64,000 nt of DNA, from contig NC_053048.1 in assembly GCF_003473485.1 (NCBI RefSeq), positions 43,458,755-43,522,754 on the forward strand, given 5' to 3'. The DNA is from Medicago truncatula. Taxonomy: Eukaryota > Streptophyta > Magnoliopsida > Fabales > Fabaceae. Shown piece by piece: positions 30,430 through 42,498 of the stretch. Positions within the stretch are counted from its first letter, which is position 1, and each line of letters opens with the position of its first letter. The position numbers were made by a program, and so were the translations under genes. Under the pieces are notes generated by a model. That model was not told where the DNA came from, ran no database searches, and saw only the letters and a list, made by a program, of their open reading frames with translations.

Positions 30430-30660
30430 AGTGTGAGTTATATGTCCCACATCGGATAAAATAGTAAAGGTTAAACATTTTATAAGTAGGAGGATCCATA
30501 AATCCATTGCCTTAAGGTTTTGGGTAGGAGTATGGTGCCTCTCTTACTTGTGTGATTGTTCTGACCTTGATGTGGACGGTCCCTTGAGCTCCCCTCATGA
30601 CCCAACTCTGGTATGAGAGTACGCGCTCAACTTTGATGGGAGAGCAGAAGTGGATCTGGC
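30430..30660 (+). repeat. CCCACATCGGATAA dispersed repeat (solo LTR or TRIM-like)
   Basis: TGTCCCACATCGGATAAAAT is followed by AAACATTTTATAAGTAGGAG, CCATTGCCTTAAGGTTTTGG and GTGTGATTGTTCTGACC. A weaker copy is at 25150-25310. The words are common at ends of legume terminal-repeat elements; I did not find a partner LTR, so a solo LTR is an inference. Confidence 0.5.
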
Positions 30661-30775
30661 GTTAAGCAATTTATTATATTATAGAATTGAAAAACCAAAG
30701 CAAATAAATTATTTTGGGTACAATACATTATACAAAATACTAATCCAAACTTGATGTTGACCTACCTATTTCTTA

Positions 30776-31034
30776 CTCCCTCCGTTTCAAAATACATGTC
30801 CAATTTTTGCAATGTGCACTATTCACTTGACTTACTTTGACCATACTTTTTAACTAATATATAAATACAAATATTAGCATGTAAGATGTTGTTTGATTTG
30901 TCTCGACAAATATTTTCAAAATATTAAATTTTTATAATTTTTTACTTTAGAAAATTAAAGATATTAACAGTCAAAATTATGCATTGGCATATGTGAAGTG
31001 GTTGACTTGGACATGTATTTTGAAACGGAGGGAG
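30776..31034. mobile_element. Stowaway-type MITE with TA duplication
   Basis: The ends CTCCCTCCGTTTCAAAATAC and (inverted) CTCCCTCCGTTTCAAAATAC are identical over their first 20 bases and continue into TGTCCAA. TA flanks both sides (30774-30775, 31035-31036). The 259-bp length and AT-rich centre without coding fit a Tc1/mariner-derived Stowaway MITE. Confidence 0.93.
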
Positions 31035-31036
31035 TA

Positions 31037-32417
31037 CTTTGTAGGTACTTAATTCAAAATTAACAACTCTGAAACGTGGGATGGGGATTTTTGTCTCATA
31101 GTCATCCCTGTCCCTCTCACGACACGAGAATCCTTCGTTTCTTGCCCCCATATTCCTTGTCCTCGTTATACTCGATTTTGTTTTCTCAAATTGCACCACT
31201 CTTACAATCTACGAGGTTTTTAATAACCATTTTTTTCTTTTACCACTCTTATGTTATGTTTATGTGTATATAACACACTTAACTTTTATCATTTGCATAA
31301 AATAGAAATAACTATAATCAAATTCATTGTTATTAATATATTTTGTATCTTTCTTTTTTTAATAATACGCTAGTACTATTTGTTTTATTTGATGATTTGG
31401 CATAATCAAATAAAAGTGTCTGACTTTCTGATTTCTGATTGTCAATTGGAGACCCCACATTCCACAAATGGACAATATGGTCACGTGACCCATTTATTTG
31501 AAGCCAAAAAACACATTCAATGTGATGAGGTACACGCAATGAATTGCATATACATTAATCCTAAACAAGATTTGGGTGTTAGAAGGTCAATTCCATTCCT
31601 AAACGTTTCTTTGGATTCCATTTACAACGTTGAAAAACGTCATTTCTTTCCATCTGAGGTGAAAACTTTTATAATGTCAATGAGTAGGGTGGCAATGGCA
31701 TCGTACTCTTGGGAGTTGGGTTGGGACAATACCTTCCAAATTACAACCTCGAAAGTAACACTCTTTTGGTTCAATTTTGGAGGGGTTTCTAAATAAATGA
31801 TGTAGAGGTCATAAAAAAAGAGAAATGATGTACTAATATATTATTTACTAGTAACTTGTAATGGCTAAGGTGTTCCAATATAAATTCCTCATGGTCTAAA
31901 AGTATAGTTTTTTCATTTTTAAAGACCAATTTGTTTATCAAATTTTTTTCTTTCTCAATTATCAAGTCTAGTTCAAGTGATTAGTACATAGACCATAATG
32001 TGTGAATATTATAAACTTTTGGATTTTTAGACCATAATTCTTTTTGTTCTCAAGATCAAAATTGAGAATTCACTTGAAAAGTCAAAATGGACAAAATAAA
32101 ACAAGGGTGGGGTAGAAAGTTGAAACTTGAAACTAAGCACCAATCAAGGGTCATGCCTTATGGCTTATGGTATCTACCAAAAGGTGAAAACACAAACGCA
32201 ATACAATGCATTTATAAACCTATATCAATAGAATTCTTTATGGCTATGATGACCTATTTCACGTAAATGTAACCTTTTTTTCCTTTCCAGCACATCAATA
32301 TCTAGCGGTAATAATTTCTATTCTGAAACACACTTTAACACACTCATAAGTCATATATAGTTTTTCTATTCAAGAAAAACTAAACTAGTTTTCATTCAAA
32401 CACACTTGAGTTTAACA
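31037..32417. other. Upstream region of the receptor pseudokinase gene
   Basis: No gene is supported. A TATA-like TATATAG lies at 32354-32360, about 60 bases upstream of the coding start, and is a plausible core promoter for the gene at 32418. Confidence 0.45.
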
Positions 32418-35165
32418 ATGGCCACTACTACATTCTGTATATTCCTATTCCTTCTTTCTATAACCTTCCAAATCTTCAACCTCACTTCATCTTCATTAGA
32501 AGTTGATACCCTTCTTTCCTTCAAATCCACCATTCAAGACTCTAAAAAAGCTTTATCAACTTGGTCAAACACTTCATCAAACCATTTCTGTAACTGGACT
32601 GGTATCTCTTGTTCTTCCACTACACCTTCTGATTCACTCTCAGTTACTTCTGTTAATCTTCAAAGCTTAAACCTATCTGGTGATATATCATCTTCTATAT
32701 GTGACCTTCCTAGTCTTTCTTATCTCAACCTTGCTAATAACATCTTTAACCAACCTATTCCACTTCATCTTTCTCAATGTAGTTCATTAAAAAGTTTGAA
32801 TCTAAGTAATAATCTTATTTGGGGTACTATCCCTTCTCAGATTTCTCAGTTTGTTTCTTTGTCAGTGCTTGATTTGAGTAGAAACCATATAGAAGGAAAT
32901 ATTCCAGATAGTTTAGGTTCATTGAAGAATCTTGAAGTGCTTAACATGGGAAGTAACTTGCTTTCTGGTGATGTACCTAACGTTTTTGGTAACTTGACTA
33001 AGCTAGAAGTTCTTGATTTGTCTATGAATCCTTACTTGGTGAGTGAGATTCCAGAAGATGTTGGTGAACTTGGAAATCTAAAGCAACTTTTGTTGCAGGG
33101 TTCTTCTTTTCAAGGTGAAGTTCCTGAGTCTTTGAAGGGTTTGATTAGTTTAACTCATTTAGATCTCTCTGAAAATAATCTAACTGGTGAAGTTTCAAAG
33201 ACTCTTGTAAGTTCTCTCATGAACTTGGTTTCTTTTGATGTTTCACAAAACAAGCTTTTAGGTTCATTTCCAAATGGTTTATGTAAAGGAAAAGGGCTTA
33301 TAAATCTAAGTCTTCATACAAATAGATTCACTGGTTTAATACCTAACTCAACTAGTGAATGTAAGAGTCTTGAGAGATTCCAAGTTCAGAACAATGGTTT
33401 CTCTGGTGATTTCCCTATTGTGTTATTTTCACTTCCTAAAATTAAGCTCATTAGAGGTGAAAACAATAGATTCACAGGAAAAATACCTGAGTCAATCTCA
33501 GAAGCTGTACAATTAGAGCAAGTTCAGCTTGATAATAACCTTCTTGATGGTAAAATTCCTTCAGGTCTTGGTTTTGTGAAAAGCTTATACAGATTTTCTG
33601 CTTCTCTAAATCATTTCTATGGTGAACTTCCACCTAATTTTTGTGACTCACCAGTTATGAGTATAGTGAATCTCTCACACAATTCTCTTTCTGGTTCTAT
33701 CCCTCAGCTGAAAAAATGTAAAAAACTAGTTTCACTTTCTTTAGCAGATAACAGTTTAACAGGAGAAATTCCTAATTCTCTAGCTGAACTACCTGTGCTC
33801 ACTTACCTTGATCTTTCTGATAACAATCTCACTGGTTCAATCCCACAAAGTCTTCAAAACTTGAAACTTGCTCTTTTCAATGTGTCATTCAATCAGTTAT
33901 CAGGTAAAGTACCATACTATTTGATTTCTGGTCTTCCTGCATCCTTTTTGGAAGGAAATATTGGTCTTTGTGGCCCTGGATTGCCGAATTCATGTTCTGA
34001 TGATGGAAAGCCAATACACCATACTGCTTCTGGTTTAATAACCTTAACCTGTGCTTTGATCTCTCTAGCATTTGTTGCTGGAACTGTTCTTGTTGCCAGT
34101 GGATGTATATTGTATAGGAGATCTTGCAAAGGGGATGAAGATGCGGTTTGGCGTTCGGTGTTTTTCTATCCACTTAGAATTACTGAGCATGATCTTGTTA
34201 TAGGGATGAATGAGAAAAGCTCAATAGGAAATGGAGATTTTGGTAATGTTTATGTTGTGAGTTTACCTAGTGGTGATTTAGTATCTGTGAAGAAGTTGGT
34301 TAAATTTGGAAACCAGTCTTCAAAGAGTTTGAAAGTTGAGGTCAAAACATTGGCTAAAATTAGGCATAAGAATGTTGCCAAGATTCTTGGGTTCTGTCAT
34401 TCTGATGAGTCAGTTTTTCTCATCTACGAGTACTTGCATGGTGGAAGCTTAGGGGATTTGATTTGTAGTCAAAACTTTCAGTTGCATTGGGGAATTAGAT
34501 TAAAGATTGCTATTGGAGTTGCTCAAGGACTTGCATATCTTCACAAGGACTATGTACCACACTTGGTTCATAGAAATCTCAAGTCAAAGAACATTCTGTT
34601 GGATGTTAACTTTGAGCCAAAATTGACTCATTTTGCTCTTGATAAGATTGTTGGAGAAGCTGCATTTCAATCTACTTTGGATTCTGAAGCTGCATCTTCT
34701 TGTTACATTGCTCCAGGTATGATAAGTTATTATTAATAACGGTGACACTAATGTTCATATTACATTAGTAATTGTATTGTTTGTTGCATTGCAGAATATG
34801 GTTACAATAAGAAAGCAAGTGAGCAATTAGATGTATACAGCTTTGGTGTTGTATTGCTGGAGCTAGTTTGTGGAAGACAAGCAGATCAAAAAGATTCAAG
34901 TGACTCCTCACTTGACATAGTGAAATGGGTTAGAAGAAAAGTGAACATTACTAATGGGGTGCAACAAGTTCTTGATACTAGAACATCAAATACTTGTCAC
35001 CAACAAATGATTGGTGCTTTAGATATTGCACTACGTTGCACTTCTGTGGTACCTGAGAAAAGGCCATCAATGTTAGAAGTTGTTAGAGGTCTTCAGTTCC
35101 TTGAGTCAAGGACTTGTGTAGCAAATTTGCAGGGTGCAAATGATGAACCCTCCATTCCAGTTTGA
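32418..35165 (+). CDS. LRR receptor-like pseudokinase (At5g06940 type)
   Basis: Two exons (32418-34716, 34795-35165) give 889 residues. Signal peptide 1-27; N-terminal cap with a Cys pair near FCNWTGISC; about 20 plant LRRs (LxxLxLxxNxxxGxIP) to about residue 520; membrane span about 537-562; kinase fold about 592-885. The beta-3 lysine is present (VSVKKLV), but the catalytic Asp is replaced (HRN, N720) and DFG is replaced by HFA (738-740). Two essential metal/catalytic residues are missing, so phosphotransfer is unlikely. The architecture and losses match what I recall of Arabidopsis At5g06940, annotated as probably inactive. A role as scaffold or co-receptor at the plasma membrane is inferred. 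The first Met of the frame (MATTTFCIFLFLLSITFQI) gives a good signal peptide. The single intron near the end of the kinase domain is usual for subfamily XI-like LRR-RLKs. Confidence 0.93.
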
Positions 35166-35564
35166 AAATGAAACAAACACAAAGACTTGTATGTTTTTCT
35201 TTTGAGTATTTGTATGTAAATTTTCAGCTTTATATTTCACATCTTTTTATTTTTTAAATTGATGATTTATGATATAAAATGGTTTGGTAAATCACATTGT
35301 GAATGAGACTTTTCTTTCCATGACTGAAATGATTGAGTTTAGGTTGCTAATGTCATAATCTAAAATTGTTTCTTTTTAGTAAAAAGGTCATTTTTTAAGT
35401 AAGATTTATAGCTTATTGCAATTAATACTTTTAATTGCTATAAATCTGGGTATGGATATTCGTAAACTTGAAACTAGCAAATTAAACTTATTGGAATTTT
35501 TTTTTTTTTTCCTTTTATAGATTTTGTCATCATGAACATATATTTTATGTACTACTGGTGATAA

Positions 35565-36512
35565 ATAATTGACAGGGCCGTCGCTAGGCATAGGACGGGG
35601 GTGCGATGGCCTAGGGGGCCAAAAAAATAATTTTAGGGGTGGGGTGCATATAGCAAGACCTGGTTTTTTGGGAGTATGTTTAGCAAATTTCATTATGAGG
35701 CCCGACTACTTAATTGTCAAATATAAGATGATGGGCTGATCTGTTTAATTTTTTGCCCCTTTCAGTGTGATTTGCTATATATACTCCCATATTAAAAATA
35801 TATTTCTATATACACATTTCCTATAAAAAAAATGTGTTTTTTTGTTTCTAATTATGTGTCAAGAAATTTATTATTCAAGAAATTGATGAATTTTTTTTGG
35901 GCCCTTTGTTACTAATCATGTGTCTCACTAATTATAAAAATATTGGTAATATTTATTATCCAAGAAATTGCGAGAATCATCATAAAAAAACAAACGATAT
36001 TTTAGTTGAAAAGGGATCTACTTGAGAAATCAATTTTAATCTTTTATTCAGAGGATAAAAAAAATAAATTATATTAATATAATAGTGTCAACTTTCTTAG
36101 ATTGATTAAAAAGATTGCAGAATTGAATTTGATAATGCAAGATCATATAATAGTGACACACTTATGATCATGTGGTCCACCATACTTTTTTTGTTTACTT
36201 TTTTTTGTGCTATTATTCTCAAGTGCTAAAATTTTAGTCTATATTTCTCAAATGCTAAAATTTAAGTCTACTTTGCATGTGTTATAGTTCTTTACTTTTA
36301 CTATTTTTTATTTTGTTTTGCTTTCTATTGTGTATTTGATTTATTTTAAGATTTAGCTTATAAAATATTTATATGGTAGTGAAAAGAAAGGAAAAAAAAT
36401 GAAATGAAGAACTAATAAAATCACAACAAAGAGCTAAAAGAATTATGTAAGGGGCCCTTCTTCATTCTATACCTAAGGCCCCTAAAATGCTAGGAACGAC
36501 CCTGATAATTGA
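35565..36512. mobile_element. 932-bp non-autonomous hAT element with 8-bp TSD
   Basis: The element 35573-36504 begins CAGGGCCGTCGCTAGGCATA and ends TAGGAACGACCCTG; the ends are imperfectly inverted (CAGGG.CGT..CTAG). It is flanked by ATAATTGA at 35565-35572 and 36505-36512. It lies 400 bases downstream of the pseudokinase gene. Subterminal GGGGGCC/GGCCCC words are inverted. No transposase frame. Confidence 0.9.
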
Positions 36513-36582
36513 CTATTACTTTTCCCACTCTGTGGGTTTCCTCGCGCGCCCTTATTTATTTATTTATTTTTTCCAAAAATGC

Positions 36583-37320
36583 CATTGAGTTTCCGGATTT
36601 TATAATATGGAATGGTGTTTTTCTTTTGTTAGAGGGTGAAAAAATGAGTAACGGATTTTTCCGGATTTTGTAATCTGGTAACTTAAAAAAATAGGGCGCG
36701 TTACATGATGTTTCCGGATTACATAATCTGGAAACCCTCTAAACACCATTTTTTAAGGTAAAACAGTTCGGATTATATAATCCGAACTGTATCAGCGCAA
36801 ATTTTAAACATGTTTGTTACATGTCGTCATTTTAGGGAGAATATTAATCTTCCTAACTCTCATCCTTCTGTTTTGGCTCACTGTTACCTGGTCTTAGTCA
36901 AAAATCGGGTTTTCGGGCTACTTGATCGGATTGCTCCGAAACTTCCCCAAAAAATCAGAAAAAATTCAAGGACCATGACTCCCGTAGAAGGGACTTCTTA
37001 CGGGACTCCATCCTTCAAAATCCAAAATTCCATCGTTTAGACTCATTTTTAATTTATTTTTTTAATTTTTCATATTCTCAGAAAAATCCGAAAAAAACTT
37101 GCATTAGTTTTATTTGATTTTTAGAATTTTTTGGTGCTATTTTCATGATTTTATTTGACAGGTTTTTAGCATTTTTTTACTTAGTTTTTTGTTGTTTTTA
37201 AAAGCAAAACTCAAAACTGCTGAAATGTGAGAAAGTCTGATGACTGATTATACATAAGAATTGTCCATATTATAAAATCCGAAATAGTAAACATGAATCC
37301 GGATTTTAAAATCCAGAATG
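36583..37320. repeat. Cluster of CCGGATT..AATCCGG palindromes
   Basis: Imperfect palindromes with a CCGGATT/AATCCGG core and AT centre occur near 36590, 36660, 36710, 37275 and 37305. A perfect 28-bp palindrome occupies 36763-36790 (half-site ACAGTTCGGATTAT). No terminal repeat or duplication was identified around the cluster. It may be the subterminal region of an unrecognised transposable element. Confidence 0.6.
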
Positions 37321-37656
37321 TACAAGAGCATTTTTGAAAAATTTACAGAGCATGGGAGAAGGTCATGGGAAAAGGAATAGTTTAAATAATTTAAGATAAA
37401 TTTAACAAGAGGATGCTACCATAGGTCATGAGATGGGATGGTGAGTATGAAACTTCATGGATCTGATGCACAAGTTGTACCAGGATTAGAATTTAGAGTC
37501 ATGAAATTTCATGTCCATTACACTAACAAGAAAAGAACATATCCAAGACTACTTGCTATCAATACACCAAAACTTCTGTCTAACAAAATACAAGTCACCT
37601 ATACTAATAACAAATCACATACTAATTAAAATCCGAAAAACATTTTACCTATTTGC

Positions 37657-37938
37657 TCTGAAGCCTCGATACTTTAAAATTGTCGAAGAATCGTATCCAA
37701 TGTGTATCCGACACTGATATGTCCCGATATGTGTATCGGAGAAGTATCAAGCAATTAATATTTATTTTTTATGAAAAAAATGACTGATATGTGTCGGTCT
37801 GAAGCCTCGATACTTCAAAATTGGCGAAGAATCGTATCCAATGCGTATCCGACACTGATATGTCCCGATACGTGTATCGGAGAAGTATCTGACAATTAAT
37901 ATTTATTTTTTATGAAAAAAATGACTGATACGTGTCGG
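37657..37938. repeat. Tandem dimer of a 141-bp unit
   Basis: Two head-to-tail copies (37657-37797, 37798-37938) begin TCTGAAGCCTCGATACTT and differ at only a few bases. Each unit carries several GTATCCGACACTGAT/GTGTATCGGAG words, themselves partly inverted. No coding frame. Confidence 0.93.
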
Positions 37939-38252
37939 ATATGACAACTTATACTCTAATAGAACTAACTTATACTCCAAGACTGATGCTTTTATCTTAC
38001 ATATTTCACATTAAAAAAAAAAGAATAAGAAATAAAAATACATAAAGACACGCAACATTATCAAAAATAGACCGTCTCTTCTAACCCAAAAAAAAAAAAA
38101 GATTTCTCGTTGCCAACGAGCGATATCCATTCCCTCTTCTAACCATTACCATCAATTGCTTCAATCTCAACATCAACATCGCTGATGACCTCCATCAACA
38201 CCTCCAATGTATTCTACTATGTTTCTCTTCTTTCTAATGTTATGTTTCTTCG

Positions 38253-39503
38253 GTTGTACACAATGGCGGTTCTACCGTATGGCGACCCCGGACGGTCGCC
38301 CGGGCTCGATCGATAATTTTTGCACATTAAACTCAACCAAAAAGTCCATTAACACATTTACAAAAAGAAAAATTTGGGCAATCTGAAAATTGTCACACGC
38401 AAATAGGTCTTGGAATTTTAGTTAGCACACTATTGACGGGTTCATCTCTCTTATTTTAACGGGTTAATTGTTCAAATTTACCCTGTAATATACTTTATAT
38501 TTGAAAAATGACCCAATAAAATATAAAACATATATTCCAGCATTCTAACTTGAATTTCTTCTTATTTAATTTTGACCATCCTATAAAATACGTGTAGTCT
38601 AGAAATGTGACCTACAGGTTGAATTTTTTCACTATTTTTTTCATACATGTTTAGCACGTTAAAATATAGCTTTACACAAAATTAAATTTCTTCGACTAGG
38701 GATAAATTAATTATGAATTTTTATTCCCTCATAATTATGAATTTCTTAAACAATTGATAATTAAATTGTATCTCGTTTAAAAATTACAAAATTTCATTGT
38801 GAAAGTTCTTATCATGTTCTAGTCATGCCTACAAAATTAGAGAACTAAATTTGCTTGTGAGTATACGCTTACGCGGAACAAAATTTCAATTTTGCACGTT
38901 TCAGTTGAAAAATCAAAATAAATTTAAACGACTTCGAAATGCTATGAAACTTTACAGATCCTTTTTATGTATTTTTATAGATGTCTCTGCAAATAATGAG
39001 CTCAAAATTCGATTTATAGATCAAGATTTATGTTGTTTTATTTTTTGAGCTTTTGACACTTTAAAAATTCATAATTAATTTGTCGTTTGTCGAAAATTTA
39101 ATTTTTTTTTTGTTAAAGCCATATTTTAACGTTCTTAACTCGCCTCTAGGAAATCATGAAAAAATTCAATCTCTCGGTTGTTTTTTTGGACTTCGCGTAT
39201 ATTACAGGTTATAAATATTAAAAATCTCGAATTACATGGTCAGAATACATGTTATTTAATTACAGGGTCAATTTTCAGACTTCACGTATATTACGTGGTC
39301 AATTTCAATTAATAACCCTATTTTAAATTGCACTTTTGTTGACAAAATGATAAACCTCTTTTATTTCGATTTTTTTTAGGAAAAAAAATAAAAAATAAAA
39401 AAATTTCGATTTATGACTGTTTATATATTATGTCACATGTGAATTTACGATTAATTTTTTGCCCGGGCTCCATAAATTTCCTGGCTCCGCCACTGATTGT
39501 ACA
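38253..39503. mobile_element. 1.2-kb non-autonomous hAT-like element
   Basis: The element 38261-39495 begins CAATGGCGGTTCTACC and ends TGGCTCCGCCACTG; the ends are inverted, and GCCCGGGCTC lies near both. Flanks GTTGTACA (38253-38260) and ATTGTACA (39496-39503) match in 7 of 8 bases. The interior is AT-rich with no transposase. Confidence 0.8.
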
Positions 39504-40023
39504 TATTTTATTACTTATTTTAAACGCGGGACCCGTTAATTGCTTAAGAGAGAGATAATCCTTATATAATTACTCGCTACTTAATATAATTTTTTTTAAT
39601 GGAGGGTCCTTAACAACGAGTGATCCAAGTAAGGAATCCTTAAGGACTCCATTGGAGATGTTCTTGGGAAATACATTTACGTTTTATTCTTAAAATAAAT
39701 TATTATTTTGAGTTCTTTTATCAATGCATTCGTTGATATCTTTTGTTTCGAGTTCTTTTATTGATTCATTCTTTAAAAAAATCGTATATCTGCGTACTCA
39801 CTCGCATCCGTGCTACGTATTCGGGGCTCCGGAGACTCGGTAATACGGAGTTGGACAGCAGGAGAGTATAAAAACGTGATTTCACTTAAAAAAAAAAACC
39901 AAAAACAAGAGTATATAACGAAGTCCACAGTACGCGAAGGCATTCATTCATTCCGTCCGAGTGGGGTTTTAGGGCAGCAGTCTTCTTAAGCTAGCAGAGG
40001 TTACCTTCCTCAATTCAACAACC
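39504..40023. other. Upstream region of the RPB6 gene
   Basis: No gene seen. The last 100 bases (ATTCATTCATTCCGTCCGAG onwards) are probably the RPB6 leader. Confidence 0.5.
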
Positions 40024-42498
40024 ATGGCCGACGATGACTACGAAGATATCGACATGGGGTTCTCTTTCTATTTCCCTCTCTCACTCACATAATTAATTAG
40101 GGTTTGTATTATTACTCATGATTAAAACGATGCAGGTACGAGGAGGAGCCACCAGAGCCTGAAATTGAGGTACCAGACTCATTATTATTCTTTTTTTCTT
40201 TAATTAGGGTATATGTAATTATTGATGATTGATGCATGTGCAGGAAGGTGCAGAGGAGGAGGATCCTGATAACAAGAACGATGACCTAGATGCAGAAGGA
40301 GAACCAATTGAAACTGAGGAAAAGGAAGATGCTGCACCGGTTGAACGTCCCAGAAGAACTTCCAAATATATGACTAAGTATGAGCGCGCTAGGATTCTCG
40401 GTACTCGCGCTCTTCAAATCAGGTTTACAGCTTAATTTTGTTAACCTAAGATGATTTATTTTTTAAAATGAAAAAAACTGCGAAGCAATTTTGAAGGTTG
40501 AGATTTTTAGAGGAAATTAGCCTAAGAGTATGCATGTTTCATGTCAAACATACAATTAAAGTAAACTACAAGCTTATGAAAGGCCTCTGACTTAACGGTG
40601 ATGTGCAAAAAGCGCTCACGACAGAGTGGTATCCCGTGGATTTCAGTTGAACCATGTTAGCTATGGAATCTTGATCAATATGTAAAATTGGGCAAGCACG
40701 AGCTTCCCTCCAGTTTGTCCTTCATTGGATGTTACATAAATCGACAAGCTTTTTGGATAACAAAATAGGTTTTAGGCCTTGTAAGGTCCATATTGCAATG
40801 CCCCAAACAACTTATGGATAGAGCAGGATCCTGCTTAGAGTTTGCACCTTGCTTCACTAAAAGTTGCAATAACTGCCAACTTAACCTAGCTGTCAAGCTT
40901 CTAGAAAGAGAACTAATTCTCTGCACAGTGAGCTTACAAAGAATACAAAACCCAGTACAATACACCAGTATGCATATTAAAAACAACAATGACTAAATGG
41001 CCGTTTGGTTTAAATTCCCCCCCTCACTAACTACTAAGGGGGGAAAACACCTACCAAGGCAATTTTTTGACAAAAGTTACTTCTTCCTTCCGTTGAAAGA
41101 ACTTTTTGTTAGCCTTTAAAATCTTAAAAAATCATACTGAAGGTCTAATGTGCCAGAACTTGTTGTCTTTCTTGTTGTGCAGTATGAATGCACCTGTCAT
41201 GGTCGAGTTGGAGGGGGAAACTGACCCACTTGAGGTAATTTAACCATTTGATCTCTTTGCAATACAATACCTTCTTTCTTGTTATAGTACGGCATTTGAC
41301 TACTGATTGTGAGTATATCGTTGTCAATTTTTCAAATATATGTCAGTTGCGCCATGTGCCCTTCATTTGAAAAAATAGACAATGATTCATTAAGAAGCTT
41401 CCTAACTTCTACTTTATTGATCTCCTTTATTAAGCGGTGTACCATGTAACGCACATACTACAGATGTTGATGTTCTATCATGTAACGCACATACAATTGT
41501 ACTAATATTTGCTGACATACATGTATAGTAATACGGGTTTCATCTTCTAATATATTCATCTTCAGTTAACCTATATTTTTAAGATGAGGAGATCAAATTT
41601 CATTAGAATTAGGCTTATTTTTGTATTAGGTCTAATAAATTCCTGTTATAGTTCATTTGTTCAGCTTGTAGATTGGTTTTCAAACCATTGTCATAGCTTG
41701 TACTTTCTTGGCTCGGGCCCTTTAAAGAAAAAGGTCCTAAACTTTGAAAAGTATAGCATAAACTGGGTTGTTCTTCAGTTTGACAGTCACACGCTTTTTT
41801 AATCTTCCATTGATGAAACTTTTTTAAAATATTGTATAAGATAAGACTGTCATCATGACTTTGCTGAACTGATATCTTTGATGAAATTCTTGTCTTCTAA
41901 TTCTAATGTTGAATCTGACCACATGTTAATTTAGGATTTAAATATTCTCATGGATGAGCATGTATCTTATTTTATTTTTAGAGTCCTTTGGTATTCCTAC
42001 GTGTTATCTGATTCTCAAGCTCTTTAGATTTGTAAAGAATACATTGTGCATTCTATACTACGAATTGCATGATTAAAATTTGACGATTTCTTATAGTAGT
42101 TTAGACGTTGTCTGTATTCAATTCAGCAATATCCATATTTTTTTGTTATGTCGGCTCTGCTATGGTTTCATTTTGTATCAGTTGCAATGCTATGCATTTT
42201 TTTTAACGTCTGATATTTTACTTTTCCAACTCTTCAGATTGCCATGAAGGAGCTACGAGAGCGGAAAATTCCTTTTACCATCCGTCGCTACTTGCCTGAT
42301 GGAAGGTAAATACTACTGTTCGTTTAGTAAGTTTGTTACTTCTGTTTCTTGGATGGGAGGGCTAAAGCTGATACAATTCCTCCATCTTTTATGTTGTTGT
42401 ACTTACCATTTTGGCAAAAATTGTCCAGCTATGAAGATTGGGGAGTTGATGAGCTGATTGTGGAAGACTCCTGGAAGAGACAAGTGGGTGGCGATTGA
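40024..42498 (+). CDS. NRPB6A: RPB6, shared subunit of RNA polymerases I, II and III
   Basis: Six exons: 40024-40058, 40136-40169, 40244-40422, 41183-41234, 42238-42305, 42429-42498. They join to 145 residues, the normal plant length (about 144). The acidic N-terminus ([20 protein letters not shown]) is followed by the conserved core [58 protein letters not shown] and [15 protein letters not shown]. It is the eukaryotic homologue of bacterial omega and helps hold the largest subunit and clamp together. It works in the nucleus. Every junction is GT-AG. The long introns 3 and 4 (about 760 and 1000 bases) contain no clear genes. Which of the two Arabidopsis RPB6 paralogues it matches is not decided. 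Confidence 0.96.

Noticed and set aside
31380..31796. A 138-codon open frame upstream of the pseudokinase gene
   Set aside because: No family resemblance, mixed composition and no start context; it lies in the promoter side of a well-defined gene.
32406..32417. A start four codons upstream of the pseudokinase ATG
   Set aside because: The codon there is TTG, not ATG; the ATG at 32418 is used.
40740..40996. Frames inside RPB6 intron 3
   Set aside because: They lie in a clear intron on both strands and resemble nothing.
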